Assembly (NCBI RefSeq): GCF_000943565.1
Contig: NZ_JTDW01000022.1
Coordinates: 1 to 34,973, forward strand
From: Neotamlana sedimentorum
Lineage (GTDB): Bacteria; Bacteroidota; Bacteroidia; Flavobacteriales; Flavobacteriaceae
Length of the DNA stretch: 34,973 nucleotides
Reading direction: 5' to 3'
Of the stretch, positions 25,442-34,121 are shown piece by piece (the stretch's first letter is position 1; every line of letters begins with the position of its first letter). Below the pieces are notes generated by a model that saw nothing but the letters and a program-made list of their open reading frames with translations, was not told where the DNA came from and did not search any database. The position numbers and the translations under genes are program-made.

Positions 25442-26161
25442 TTAACTAAATACTTGGTTAAAAATTTGTAACGACTTTGGTTTTTTAAAGTTACCTAAAT
25501 GTAGCTCGAAATAAAGCAAAATAGTGTTTAAAAATTGTTGGCGCTGTTTACCGCTAATTTTAACTGAAGAAAGTGCATCAAAATTTGTGCCTAAAAGGGT
25601 TTTTATTAAAACTAAATTTTCGCCGGAAATACTATATTTATCCGATGATTCTTGCTGAAATTCGCCTTCATACAAATTAAAATAAGGGTACTGTATTAAA
25701 GAGACATCGGGATAAAACCCTAAATACTTAGTAAGATTTAATAAAAATAGTAAATGAAAGTTTGCATACGATTGTTGACTATCTAGCCACAACAATGTGT
25801 TTTCAAGATAACTGTAAAGTGTTTTATTGGACTCTTCTTCTTTTAAAGTAGTAGCCAATACCTCGGCTAAAAACATAACAATAGCACTTTTTAAAACATT
25901 GGTATGTAAACTAGTATAAATATAATTTGGCTTTGTTTCCTTTACACTATGCAAGCTGCTTTTTGCATTGTAATTTATTATCATTTGAACTTGAGATAAA
26001 AGCTGATAATAAGCAACTCTAGAGCCTCCTTTTTTACTTTTAAGAACGCCCCGTAATAAAACACTTAAAACACCTTTTTCTTGTGTATAGCATGTAACAA
26101 TAAGGTCATTATCTTTATAACGTATTTTTGAGAGTACAATGGCATTTGTAGTAATTAACAT
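25442..26161 (-). CDS. recO: DNA repair protein RecO
   Basis: 239 residues. RecO loads RecA onto SSB-coated single strands with RecR. Visible features are the N-terminal OB fold (TNAIVLSKIRYKDNDLIVTC, KGVLSVLLRGVLKSKK) and the helical remainder with LLFLLNLTKYLGFYPD. The zinc-finger cysteines of some RecO proteins are absent, as is common. Its ATG overlaps the porZ stop by one base (TAATG), which suggests translational coupling, and the TonB receptor starts 3 bases downstream. The tight joining of a recombination gene to an envelope-secretion gene is notable but, I believe, recurs in the phylum. Confidence 0.94.
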   Translation of the reverse strand: MLITTNAIVLSKIRYKDNDLIVTCYTQEKGVLSVLLRGVLKSKKGGSRVAYYQLLSQVQMIINYNAKSSLHSVKETKPNYIYTSLHTNVLKSAIVMFLAEVLATTLKEEESNKTLYSYLENTLLWLDSQQSYANFHLLFLLNLTKYLGFYPDVSLIQYPYFNLYEGEFQQESSDKYSISGENLVLIKTLLGTNFDALSSVKISGKQRQQFLNTILLYFELHLGNFKKPKSLQIFNQVFS

Positions 26162-28506
26162 TAGCGCACAACCATTAGTTTAACAACTTTGGTTTCTAGC
26201 GTATCAAGGTCTGAAAGCATAATTAAATACACCCCTGAAGCCACTACATTATTGGCTAAGTTTTTACCATTCCAGTAGGCAGTACCACCATCAATCTCTA
26301 AATTATATCCACTAAATCGTTGATTAATGTTAGATTGTGCTTCGGCAACCAAATTACCAGAAATATCTGTAATTTTAATGTTTACATTTTCCGAAATATC
26401 TTTTATGGTTACTTTTTTCTCAACAATATCAAAATTTGGTCGAACAGGGTTTGGGTAAGCATAAACATTTTCTAAAGTAGTAAAAGTACCCGAACTTCCC
26501 GAAGAAAACGACACCAACCCGTTACTAGTTGCAACATAAACCTTACCGTTATCGTAATTTAATGCAATATCGCGAATACTATTTGATGGTAAAGGTGAAT
26601 TGTCTTTTGTAAAATGATAAATGGTGTTTTGCCCATCAGATGAAAAATAAAACAACCCAGAGCTGTCGGTGCCTACCCATTTATTATTAGATCCATCTAC
26701 TTTAATATCGGTAATATATTGTTGAAACAATAATTCTTGAGCTTCACCATTTTCTTCAATAATAATTTCGTAAACCTGCACATCGTCACTCTCAAGAAAA
26801 TTAGTTGTATTGTATAACACTCTTAAACCGGCATAAGTTCCTATCCAAAGTTGATTTCTATTATCTAACGCCAACGCAGTCGCTCTCTGATGTGGCATAT
26901 TATGCTCTTCGGTGTAAATAGCTTTTATTACCGGATTAACATTTTCGTTATAAGCAATTACACCATAACTATAAGACGAACCCCATTTTGTACCGTTATC
27001 ATCGACTACTAAATCTGAAAACCCTAAATTACCATCATTTAAACCATCGGATATTACATCTGTATAACTAAATACTTGCCATTGATTGGTTTCTGGGTTA
27101 AACGATTTTAATGGGCGATCGACTAAACTAGTTAAAGACCACAGCAATCCATTATTATCGAATACGGTTGGGCCTACCCGAATATCTATATAATTGGGGT
27201 TTGATAAAACTAACGATTCTAAACCACTATTGGTTTGGTTATAAAGTGTAGTAGGTAAATCGTCGTTAATTTCTAGTAAACCACTAAAAAAAGAACTTAC
27301 AAATACTTGATTTCTATTATTAGGGTTTACTGTAATGTTGTTTAAACTTTTTGCTTCGAAAACTTCACTGTAATTAATATTAACCCATTCGTTATTTTTT
27401 AAATGACTAATACCTCGGCTATTTAAAGGATATGGATTAAAATAAACATCGTATTCTCCAAATGTTACCCAAACACCATATAGCGAAGTTTCAATTGAAA
27501 ATGGCTCATTTAAAAGTGGCCCATCTGGATGAATTTCTTCATAATCGAAACCATTAGAAAGACTGGTTTTTAGAATACCATAATCTTGAGATCCTATATA
27601 TAAATTATTTGAATGAACAATTGCTGATGTAAAAGATGTATCGAATAACGGGTTTATTTCGGCTTGAATAATCGAATTAAAATCGGCATCAAAAACAAAT
27701 ACATTACTATTTGTAGTAACTGTTAAATGTGTTGTAGTACCCGAAAATTTTAACGGCGTATTTGGAAATTGCTGCAATTGCGAAAACACATCATTATTGG
27801 CAGAATAAATGTAGTTATTGAAATTTATTGCATACAAATTATCTTGAGTTGCTTGTATACCTAACCAGCTACCAGAATTAACGGTTTCCCAATTTTGGTA
27901 ATCGATTAAATTTGGGTTGGTTAAAAGTCCTTTTCTTACACCGTTCCCGTTGGAACAAGCCGCATAAAGAAAGCCATTATAAATAGTTGTTTGGTTTACT
28001 ATTAATTGGCTACCGTTATCGCCAATAAAATAAGTGTCGCCAAACTCTAAACGCTCCAGATTAAATACCGAAATGCCATAATTTGTTGAAATATATAAGT
28101 TATTATCAAGAGCATTAAAATGATTTATGCGCTTGTTAGTTGGCGATATGGTAACTTTATCTACAATATCTACAAGTGTTAAAACATCGCCACCATTATT
28201 AAAAACAACTTCAATTAAACCACTTTCGTAACCCACTACTAACAATTGGTAGTTTTCGCTGTAATAAATAGTTGAAATAGATTCGCCAGAAAGCCCATGA
28301 ATAGTACTTATTTCTTCAATATCGTTTGTTTGATTATCAAAAGAAAAAATAGCATTATTTGAAGCGGCAAAAATTTTACTATCACCAATCGACACATCAA
28401 TAATTTCATTATATGAAAAATGCCCTTCCCAAAGCGCAGAATAATCTTGAGCAAAATAAGTTGCAGGGAATAAACATAATAGTAAAACAAAAAGAGGTTT
28501 AAGCAT
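26161..28506 (-). CDS. porZ: Type IX secretion attachment-complex protein PorZ
   Basis: 781 residues with a Sec signal (ending TYFAQ). It is a two-lobed beta propeller: repeated blades such as VSIGDSKIFAASNNAIFSF, ISTNYGISVF, LWIGTYAGLRVL, NKWVGTDSSGLFYF and GKVYVATSNGLVSF. It closes with a C-terminal sorting-type domain (VYAYPNPVRPNF onward, ending KLMVVR). This is the PorZ layout. In Porphyromonas, PorZ works with PorU, PorV and PorQ at the cell surface, where cargo sorting signals are cleaved and anchored. It heads a leftward operon with recO and the TonB receptor. It may serve the T9SS cargo encoded at 20527-22956, among others. Confidence 0.9.
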   Translation of the reverse strand: MLKPLFVLLLCLFPATYFAQDYSALWEGHFSYNEIIDVSIGDSKIFAASNNAIFSFDNQTNDIEEISTIHGLSGESISTIYYSENYQLLVVGYESGLIEVVFNNGGDVLTLVDIVDKVTISPTNKRINHFNALDNNLYISTNYGISVFNLERLEFGDTYFIGDNGSQLIVNQTTIYNGFLYAACSNGNGVRKGLLTNPNLIDYQNWETVNSGSWLGIQATQDNLYAINFNNYIYSANNDVFSQLQQFPNTPLKFSGTTTHLTVTTNSNVFVFDADFNSIIQAEINPLFDTSFTSAIVHSNNLYIGSQDYGILKTSLSNGFDYEEIHPDGPLLNEPFSIETSLYGVWVTFGEYDVYFNPYPLNSRGISHLKNNEWVNINYSEVFEAKSLNNITVNPNNRNQVFVSSFFSGLLEINDDLPTTLYNQTNSGLESLVLSNPNYIDIRVGPTVFDNNGLLWSLTSLVDRPLKSFNPETNQWQVFSYTDVISDGLNDGNLGFSDLVVDDNGTKWGSSYSYGVIAYNENVNPVIKAIYTEEHNMPHQRATALALDNRNQLWIGTYAGLRVLYNTTNFLESDDVQVYEIIIEENGEAQELLFQQYITDIKVDGSNNKWVGTDSSGLFYFSSDGQNTIYHFTKDNSPLPSNSIRDIALNYDNGKVYVATSNGLVSFSSGSSGTFTTLENVYAYPNPVRPNFDIVEKKVTIKDISENVNIKITDISGNLVAEAQSNINQRFSGYNLEIDGGTAYWNGKNLANNVVASGVYLIMLSDLDTLETKVVKLMVVR

Positions 28507-28524
28507 GCTATTGTTTTAGGTGTT

Positions 28525-28532
28525 CAAATATA
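28525..28532 (-). promoter_or_regulatory. porZ operon -7 box
   Basis: On the minus strand TATATTTG matches TAnnTTTG, 18 bases before the porZ ATG. No good -33 element is visible. Confidence 0.5.
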
Positions 28533-28576
28533 TTTATTACTAACGAGTTTTTGTTTAAAATAATGTACTAAAACAA

Positions 28577-28605
28577 AAAAGCTTCACTTTAAAGGTGAAG
28601 CTTTT
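28577..28605 (-). terminator. gdhA terminator
   Basis: GCTTCAC (28581-28587) pairs with GTGAAGC (28595-28601), extended by four A-T pairs (28577-28580 with 28602-28605). Read on the minus strand it follows the gdhA stop at 28625 and ends in a T run, before the porZ promoter. Confidence 0.85.
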
Positions 28606-28624
28606 AAAATTAGATTTATTTATT

Positions 28625-29968
28625 TTAAACAATTCCTTGAGCCAACATAGCATCGGCAACTTTAACAAAACCAGCTATATTAGCACCTTTAACATAGTTA
28701 ATATAACCATCATCTTCCGTTCCATATTCTATACAGGCATCATGAATGTTTTTCATAATACCTTTTAAGCGATCATCTACCTCTTCTCTGGTCCAGCTAA
28801 TTCTCAAGGAGTTTTGAGACATTTCTAGACCTGAAGTGGCTACACCACCAGCATTAGATGCTTTACCTGGAGCAAATAAAATTTTAGCATTATGAAATGC
28901 TGAGATAGCGCCTTTTGTAGATGGCATATTAGCACCCTCGCTAACACAAATACAACCATTTTCTAAAAGTAATTTGGCACTACTTTCATTTAATTCGTTT
29001 TGTGTAGCACAAGGTAGCGCTATATCACATGGCACCTCCCATGGCGTTTTTCCAGAAACAAATTTAGAATTTGGATATTTATTTACATACTCATTAATTC
29101 TACCTCGTTTTACATTTTTTAGCTCCATAACAAATTTAAGCTTTGCCTCATCGATACCTTCTTCATCAAAAATATAACCAGAAGAGTCAGACAAAGTTGC
29201 TACTTTACCACCTAACTGTATTACTTTTTCGGCTGCGTATTGAGCCACGTTACCAGAACCAGAAATAACAACAGTTTTACCTTCTACAGAATCGTTTTTA
29301 GTGTTTAGCATGCTTTCTGCAAAATACACAGTACCATAACCTGTAGCTTCTGGACGAATTAACGAACCACCCCACGACAGACCTTTACCAGTTAATACAC
29401 CTGTAAATTCGTTTCGAAGTTTTTTATACATACCAAAAAGAAAACCAATTTCGCGAGCACCTACTCCAATATCCCCTGCAGGCACATCGGTATTGGGACC
29501 AATATGTCTAAATAATTCACTCATAAAAGCATGACAAAAACGCATAATTTCATTGTCGCTTTTTCCTTTAGGATCAAAATCACTACCGCCTTTACCTCCA
29601 CCCATTGGAAGAGTAGTTAAAGAGTTTTTAAATACCTGCTCAAACGCTAAAAACTTTAAAATACTTGCATTTACAGTTGGATGAAAACGTAAACCCCCTT
29701 TATATGGACCAATGGCAGAGTTCATTTGTATACGATAACCTCTATTTACTTGTATTTCGCCACTATCGTCTACCCAAGATATTCTAAACGAAATTAATCG
29801 TTCGGGCTCAACCATCCTTAGTAAAATATTTTTACCATAATATATGTCGTGTTTAACAATATAAGGAATTACCGTTTCGGCTACTTCCTCTACAGCTTGT
29901 AAAAATTCTGGTTCATGACCATTACGTAGTTTTACAAGATCTAAAAATTCTTCAATATTTTTTTTCAT
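28625..29968 (-). CDS. gdhA: Glutamate dehydrogenase (NADP-type, hexameric)
   Basis: 447 residues from the ATG at 29968; an in-frame TTG two codons earlier is unlikely. It makes glutamate from 2-oxoglutarate and ammonium. Signatures: GYRIQMNSAIGPYKGGLRFH (77-96), the catalytic-Lys motif PMGGGKGGSDFDPKG (121-135; Lys126), DVPAGDIGVGAREIGFLFG, the Rossmann motif ISGSGNVAQYAAEK, and the late SNAGGVATSGLEMSQNSLR. Length and motifs fit the GdhA subgroup that uses NADP, so a biosynthetic role is expected; cofactor choice is inferred from subgroup. It is divergent from the outer-membrane protein gene at 30172, and a paired AATTTCGC motif stands between the two promoters. Confidence 0.96.
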   Translation of the reverse strand: MKKNIEEFLDLVKLRNGHEPEFLQAVEEVAETVIPYIVKHDIYYGKNILLRMVEPERLISFRISWVDDSGEIQVNRGYRIQMNSAIGPYKGGLRFHPTVNASILKFLAFEQVFKNSLTTLPMGGGKGGSDFDPKGKSDNEIMRFCHAFMSELFRHIGPNTDVPAGDIGVGAREIGFLFGMYKKLRNEFTGVLTGKGLSWGGSLIRPEATGYGTVYFAESMLNTKNDSVEGKTVVISGSGNVAQYAAEKVIQLGGKVATLSDSSGYIFDEEGIDEAKLKFVMELKNVKRGRINEYVNKYPNSKFVSGKTPWEVPCDIALPCATQNELNESSAKLLLENGCICVSEGANMPSTKGAISAFHNAKILFAPGKASNAGGVATSGLEMSQNSLRISWTREEVDDRLKGIMKNIHDACIEYGTEDDGYINYVKGANIAGFVKVADAMLAQGIV

Positions 29969-30017
29969 ATACAAAAGTATTGCAATGGTGATTTATTAAT
30001 ATAATAATTATATGATG

Positions 30018-30025
30018 CAAATATA
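30018..30025 (-). promoter_or_regulatory. gdhA -7 box
   Basis: TATATTTG on the minus strand, 49 bases before the gdhA ATG. It matches TAnnTTTG exactly. No clear -33. Confidence 0.5.
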
Positions 30026-30058
30026 CGATATCTACAATTTAAACGTTTTTATTTTTAT

Positions 30059-30083
30059 AATTTCGCAATAAGAATTTCGCGAT
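30059..30083 (+). repeat. Direct repeat AATTTCGC[A/G]AT between divergent promoters
   Basis: Copies at 30059-30069 and 30073-30083 agree in 10 of 11 bases, with a period of 14. They lie between the gdhA -7 box and the -33 element of the rightward gene, where a shared regulator could act. Confidence 0.4.
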
Positions 30084-30103
30084 TTTCCACTTAACTAATA
30101 ATA

Positions 30104-30134
30104 TTTGTTTGTTATCGCAGTTTTTATATATTTG
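30104..30134 (+). promoter_or_regulatory. Promoter of the outer-membrane protein gene
   Basis: TTTG (30104-30107) and TATATTTG (30127-30134) are separated by 19 bases, the textbook Bacteroidota -33/-7 arrangement. The start codon is 38 bases after the -7 box. Confidence 0.75.
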
Positions 30135-30171
30135 TGAACATTAATTTGCCTCAAGAAAAATAAACCTTATT

Positions 30172-31002
30172 ATGCTTAACTTGAAACATTTAGTTTCTTT
30201 TCTCCTACTGTTTGTTTCGATGCAAACTGTAAAAGCTCAATTAGGCTTTTCTCACGAAATTGGTGCAATTGCGGGTCCAGTTCAATTTCGCTCAGATTTT
30301 GGCGGAAGAGATGAAAACGAAACTAATTTTGGTAATTCAGGCATTGGAATTGGTTTAATTCACTACATAAACTTCTCGTATAGAGCAGATTGCAACTGCT
30401 ACACTACCGATACTTATTTTAATGATCATTTTAAATTAAGAAATGAACTTTCTTATAATAGAACCAAATTAAATCATTTTGGAAAATGGGTTGGTGCAGA
30501 CCGAACTTCGTTAGATGCTGATAGACTTAGAGTTCACAGCGGAGTTGCTAGTAATTTAGATATTGGAACCCAACTTGAATATTTCCCTTTAAGTATTCGC
30601 GATTTTCAAGCTTTTGCTTATAGTTTTGCCCCATACATTAGCTTAGGAGTACACTATACCTACAGCTCACCTCAAGCCACAACTACTTATGGTGATGGTA
30701 ACGTTTTTAATGCAGACAACATTTATTCATATTGGTATCAAGACGATAGCTATTTACCCCCATTAGAAAGCGGAGCCACTCGTGAATACCCAATAGATAC
30801 AAAGCCGTTTTCTGCTTGGTCGGCAGTAGCTAGTGTTGGTGTTCGATATAAACTAACTAAATTATCTGATTTACTTCTAGATTTACGATGGCAATATTAC
30901 TTTAGCGATTGGGTTGACGGTTTAAATCATGAGCTTGATTTCAACAAAAACAACGATTGGCTGGTTTGGCTTAATTTTGGTTATGTTTATTACCTCGATT
31001 AA
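30172..31002 (+). CDS. Outer-membrane beta-barrel protein (THC0290_0291-like family)
   Basis: 276 residues with a Sec signal (MLNLKHLVSFLLLFVSMQTVKAQ). The mature protein alternates aromatic strands and polar loops, as an outer-membrane barrel does: GFSHEIGAIAGPVQFRSDFG, IGIGLIHYINFSYRAD, FAPYISLGVHYTYSS and the last strand WLVWLNFGYVYYLD. The opening resembles a conserved flavobacterial family that I recall under the label THC0290_0291; function is unknown. It has the cleanest promoter in the window and is divergent from gdhA, which may link its expression to nitrogen state. A terminator follows. Confidence 0.75.
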   Translation: MLNLKHLVSFLLLFVSMQTVKAQLGFSHEIGAIAGPVQFRSDFGGRDENETNFGNSGIGIGLIHYINFSYRADCNCYTTDTYFNDHFKLRNELSYNRTKLNHFGKWVGADRTSLDADRLRVHSGVASNLDIGTQLEYFPLSIRDFQAFAYSFAPYISLGVHYTYSSPQATTTYGDGNVFNADNIYSYWYQDDSYLPPLESGATREYPIDTKPFSAWSAVASVGVRYKLTKLSDLLLDLRWQYYFSDWVDGLNHELDFNKNNDWLVWLNFGYVYYLD

Positions 31003-31033
31003 ATTTTAAACGTTTAAAATATTGTTAAGTTTT

Positions 31034-31070
31034 TGCAATTAATAGGCTTTAATAATTGCATTTTTTATTT
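31034..31070 (+). terminator. Terminator after the outer-membrane protein gene
   Basis: TGCAATTA (31034-31041) pairs with TAATTGCA (31053-31060) and is followed by six Ts and a further T-rich stretch. It is 32 bases past the stop codon at 31002. Confidence 0.75.
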
Positions 31071-31093
31071 TTAATGGTGTATTTAAACGCTTT

Positions 31094-31816
31094 ATGAAAA
31101 AACTTAACCACACTGCTTTAATTATTATTCTTATCACCTTTTTTAGTTGTAAAAAAGAAACTGAAACAATACAGTTTAGCGAAACGAGTTTTAATGTAGA
31201 AAATAACAAACTAGTTGAAATAAACTCCGTATTAGCTAAGGGAAATAAAAACATAGTTTCTAAAATTAACAACCAAATTAACGGTGCTTTAATTAATGCT
31301 TTACATGTTGTAGATGGAGATACAACATCATTAAAAACTGTTGAAGAAGGCATTTCTTTTTTTAATAATGCTTACAATAGTTTTTCGGAAGAAGTTAAAG
31401 AAGCAACACCACCTTGGGAAACACAAATTGATGTAGAAGTCATGTATCAATCTGAAGTATTAGCGTCAATAGCTATAACCACTTATGCTTATACAGGCGG
31501 TGCTCACGGACTTACTACAATAATTTTTAAAAATTTCGATTTAACTACAGGAAATCTTATTGATAACGCTGACTTATTTACCGATTATAACAGCTTTAAA
31601 AAGCTATCGGAAAAGTACTTCGATAAAAATATTGAAGATAAAAACAGCTTATTTGAGCCATCAAATTTTAAAATGCCAGTAAACATAGCTTATTCTGGTG
31701 AAGGCATTGTTTTACTTTACAATACATACGAAATTGCGCCTTATTCTACTGGAATTATAGAGTTTTTAATTCCCTATAACGAGTCTGAACCTTATTTAGC
31801 TCTTAACCACCTTTAA
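31094..31816 (+). CDS. DUF4163/DUF3298 (RsiV-like) lipoprotein
   Basis: 240 residues. The lipoprotein signal ends in TFFSC (Cys19). Residues about 30-145 match a DUF4163-type region, ending with YAYTGGAHG. Residues about 150-238 match DUF3298 (FDLTTGNLIDNADLF, then IVLLYNTYEIAPYSTGIIEFLIPY). The same domains form the outer part of RsiV, which binds lysozyme in Bacillus; lysozyme binding here is only a suggestion. Its last 21 bases overlap the end of the convergent DinB-like gene. Confidence 0.85.
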   Translation: MKKLNHTALIIILITFFSCKKETETIQFSETSFNVENNKLVEINSVLAKGNKNIVSKINNQINGALINALHVVDGDTTSLKTVEEGISFFNNAYNSFSEEVKEATPPWETQIDVEVMYQSEVLASIAITTYAYTGGAHGLTTIIFKNFDLTTGNLIDNADLFTDYNSFKKLSEKYFDKNIEDKNSLFEPSNFKMPVNIAYSGEGIVLLYNTYEIAPYSTGIIEFLIPYNESEPYLALNHL

Positions 31817-32260
31817 AAGTGCTAAAACATACCCGTAATGCAATCCTTCATGAAGAAAAACAAATTGTAAAGCATCTTCAATTTTAGTTAAGGTATTTCC
31901 TGTTGTAGACACCGTGTATTCATTATAAGTTTTAAAAATGCCCGCATTATAATCGGTTTCTACTTTTTTAATGGTTGATGTAAGCAACGCCTTAATTTCG
32001 TCTACTTCTTTTTGAGAAATAGTACCTTCTGGTTTCGAATCTTTTTTGTATTTGTTTATCATCTCATTATCAAGAGAAACTTCTAAACCCGATAGTTTAT
32101 AAGCTAATACTTCTAAAGTAACCACGACGTGAGCAATATTCCAGATAATATTATTGTTAAATCCTTCAGGTATTTTATTTAAATCTTCTAAAGTATTTTC
32201 TTCAATTATATTTTTAAAAATTCGACGTGTGTTATTTAAAACTTTAAATACGAAATCCAT
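31796..32260 (-). CDS. DinB/YfiT-like metal-binding protein
   Basis: 154 residues, a four-helix bundle of the DinB superfamily. The three histidines that bind the metal in this fold are present: His44 (NIAHVVV), His137 and His141 (FLHEGLHYG). Members include thiol transferases that use bacillithiol, mycothiol or glutathione, and many without known substrate. A bacilliredoxin in the same window makes a bacillithiol-using role imaginable, but there is no direct evidence. The coding region overlaps the 3' end of the DUF3298 gene by 21 bases tail to tail. Confidence 0.82.
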   Translation of the reverse strand: MDFVFKVLNNTRRIFKNIIEENTLEDLNKIPEGFNNNIIWNIAHVVVTLEVLAYKLSGLEVSLDNEMINKYKKDSKPEGTISQKEVDEIKALLTSTIKKVETDYNAGIFKTYNEYTVSTTGNTLTKIEDALQFVFLHEGLHYGYVLALLKVVKS

Positions 32261-32313
32261 TTGTTTATTTTTGGACTAAATATACCGTTAATTTAATTTG
32301 AAATTAAAAAAAC

Positions 32314-32667
32314 ATGAAAAAAGTCTATTATCTAAAAACCTGTAATACTTGTACCAGAATTTTAAAAGAGCTTAACTTACCAAAAGAATTTGTTTTACAA
32401 GACATAAAAAGCGAACCAATAACCGTAAAGCAAATAGAAGACATGAAAGCACTTTCGGGCAGCTATGAAGCCTTATTTAGTAAACGCGCCAAACTTTACA
32501 AGGAAATGGACTTAAAAAATCAAGATTTAAAAGAGCGCGATTACAAAAACTATATCTTAGAACATTACACCTTTTTAAGTCGTCCCGTTATTATAATTCA
32601 GGATGATATATTTATTGGAAGCTCAAAAAAGACTATTGAAGCGGTAAAAACTAATATTAACAATTAA
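32314..32667 (+). CDS. ArsC/Spx-family thioredoxin-fold protein
   Basis: 117 residues of the ArsC-like thioredoxin fold. A redox pair lies near the start (Cys10-Asn-Thr-Cys13 in YLKTCNTCTRIL). The family pattern continues with SGSYEALFSKRAKLYKEM and the conserved cis-Pro/Arg loop in SRPVIIIQDDIFIG. True arsenate reductases, Spx-type regulators and uncharacterised reductases share this fold. No ars genes are nearby, so I would not call it an arsenate reductase. It is separated by 111 bases from the redox group downstream. Confidence 0.85.
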   Translation: MKKVYYLKTCNTCTRILKELNLPKEFVLQDIKSEPITVKQIEDMKALSGSYEALFSKRAKLYKEMDLKNQDLKERDYKNYILEHYTFLSRPVIIIQDDIFIGSSKKTIEAVKTNINN

Positions 32668-32735
32668 ATATTATCTGTTTTTTAGAAGATAATTAGCTCC
32701 ATTTGGCTAAAATACTGTTAAACTTCACTTTAATT

Positions 32736-32756
32736 CTAAACGATTAGTTAGTTTTG
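32736..32756 (+). promoter_or_regulatory. TetR-type operator overlapping the redox-group promoter
   Basis: CTAAACGATTAGTTAG (32736-32751) matches the operator at 34124-34139 in 12 of 16 bases and is an imperfect inverted repeat. The -7 box TAGTTTTG (32749-32756) overlaps its right end, so a bound repressor would block the promoter. The likely binder is the TetR protein at 33544. Confidence 0.6.
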
Positions 32757-32778
32757 TGCCATAATTAAGACTACTATA

Positions 32779-33534
32779 ATGAAGTTTTTTAAAATTTTAA
32801 GCATTTGTGTATTATTAAGTATTGTAATTGCTTGTAATGAAAAAAAGAAAAATATAATTGAAACCAAAACTGTAGTGAAAGAAATAGAAAATCTGAGTCA
32901 AACCAGAGTTTTAAACGAAAAGAAAGAAAATTTTAATAATAAAGCCGACGACATTACTAAAAGAGTTTACCAAGAAGGGCTAGATGCTGTAATTGAAAGT
33001 GGTATTTTACAATCGGCCAAAAATGTTGGAGACATCGCTCCGAGTTTTTCATTAAAAAACGCGGTAGGACAAACTGTTAATCTAAAAGATTACTTAGCCA
33101 AGGGGCCAGTAGTTTTAGTCTGGTACAGAGGTGGTTGGTGCCCATATTGTAATATAAATTTACAATACTTACAGCAAGAATTACCAAAATTTAAAGCCGC
33201 AGGTGCCAATTTAATTGCCCTAACCCCCGAATTACCAGATCAATCTATTAACACATCAGACAAACATAATTTGGAATTCGAAGTATTAAGTGATGTTGGA
33301 AATGAAATAGCCAAAGCCTACGGTGTTGTTTTTAAACTCACAGCCGAAGTTGCAGAAATTTATAACAAAAAATTTGATTTAAACACGCATAATGGTGATA
33401 CCACTAACGAATTGCCTCTTGCAGCAACCTACATTATAAATACTAATGGAAAAATTGAATACGCATTTTTAGATGCTGACTATAGAAACCGTGCAGAGCC
33501 AAGCGAGATTACAGCATTTTTAAAAAAGATGTAA
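32779..33534 (+). CDS. Peroxiredoxin-like (AhpC/TSA) lipoprotein
   Basis: 251 residues. The lipoprotein signal ends in IVIAC (Cys19). A charged linker (20-80) leads to an AhpC/TSA-type thioredoxin fold (about 85-250). The active site is Cys121-Pro-Tyr-Cys124 in YRGGWCPYCN, with NLKDYLAKGPVVLVW before it and LPLAATYIINTNGKIEYAF after it. Such proteins reduce peroxides or disulfides; the lipid anchor places this one in the envelope. It is followed after 9 bases by the TetR gene, so the two are co-transcribed, and the AhpD-like gene joins the group as a plausible reductant partner. Confidence 0.88.
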   Translation: MKFFKILSICVLLSIVIACNEKKKNIIETKTVVKEIENLSQTRVLNEKKENFNNKADDITKRVYQEGLDAVIESGILQSAKNVGDIAPSFSLKNAVGQTVNLKDYLAKGPVVLVWYRGGWCPYCNINLQYLQQELPKFKAAGANLIALTPELPDQSINTSDKHNLEFEVLSDVGNEIAKAYGVVFKLTAEVAEIYNKKFDLNTHNGDTTNELPLAATYIINTNGKIEYAFLDADYRNRAEPSEITAFLKKM

Positions 33535-33543
33535 ATTTGTAAT

Positions 33544-34101
33544 ATGCCAAGAACAAAAAATTATAACGAAAACGAAGTCATAGAAAAAGCCATGAACCTG
33601 TTTTGGAAAAATGGTTACGAAACTACGTCTATGCAAATGCTTGAAAAAGAAATGGGCATTAACAAGTTTTCTATATACGCGAGTTTTGGCAATAAAAATG
33701 GTGTGTTTTTAGAAAGTATAAAATGTTATAAGTTAAAATTAAATACGCTTATTAGTAAGCTAGAAGCATCAACTAACGGGCTAAATGGCATTAAAACTTA
33801 TTTTTACGATTTTTTAACCTTTTCGAAGGAAAACAATTGTAGTAAAGGTTGTTTAATAACAAATACAGCTAATGAAATTGGTGACGATGCCGACCAACAA
33901 ATAAAAAACGCGCTGTCTAGTTTTACCAATACCGTACGCGAGGTTTTTGTAAATGTTTTAAAAAAAGAGAACCATAATACTGTTGCAGAGCAACAAGCCG
34001 ATTATTTAATAGTTGCCATGTTTGGACTATCGTCAGCAAGTCGTGTTTTTAACGCATCGCAATTAAATAACTATATAGAGAATATATTTAAAAACCTATA
34101 A
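33544..34101 (+). CDS. TetR/AcrR-family regulator
   Basis: 185 residues. The N-terminal DNA-binding domain (about 5-50) has the TetR pattern VIEKAMNLFWKNGYETTSMQ, then KEMGINKFSIYASFGNKNGVF. The C-terminal helical part carries the TetR_C-type CSKGCLITNTANEIG segment with Cys pair 99/103 (approximate), which might sense thiol stress. It is encoded 9 bases after the peroxiredoxin-like gene. Two related inverted repeats, one before that gene and one before the AhpD-like gene, are the expected operators, so it likely represses both its own operon and the next gene. Confidence 0.92.
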   Translation: MPRTKNYNENEVIEKAMNLFWKNGYETTSMQMLEKEMGINKFSIYASFGNKNGVFLESIKCYKLKLNTLISKLEASTNGLNGIKTYFYDFLTFSKENNCSKGCLITNTANEIGDDADQQIKNALSSFTNTVREVFVNVLKKENHNTVAEQQADYLIVAMFGLSSASRVFNASQLNNYIENIFKNL

Positions 34102-34121
34102 ACAAAAATTTTTTAACGCAT

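Noticed and set aside
32314-32667. Naming the ArsC-like protein an arsenate reductase
   Set aside because: No arsR, arsB or acr3 nearby; the fold is shared by Spx-type and other reductases.
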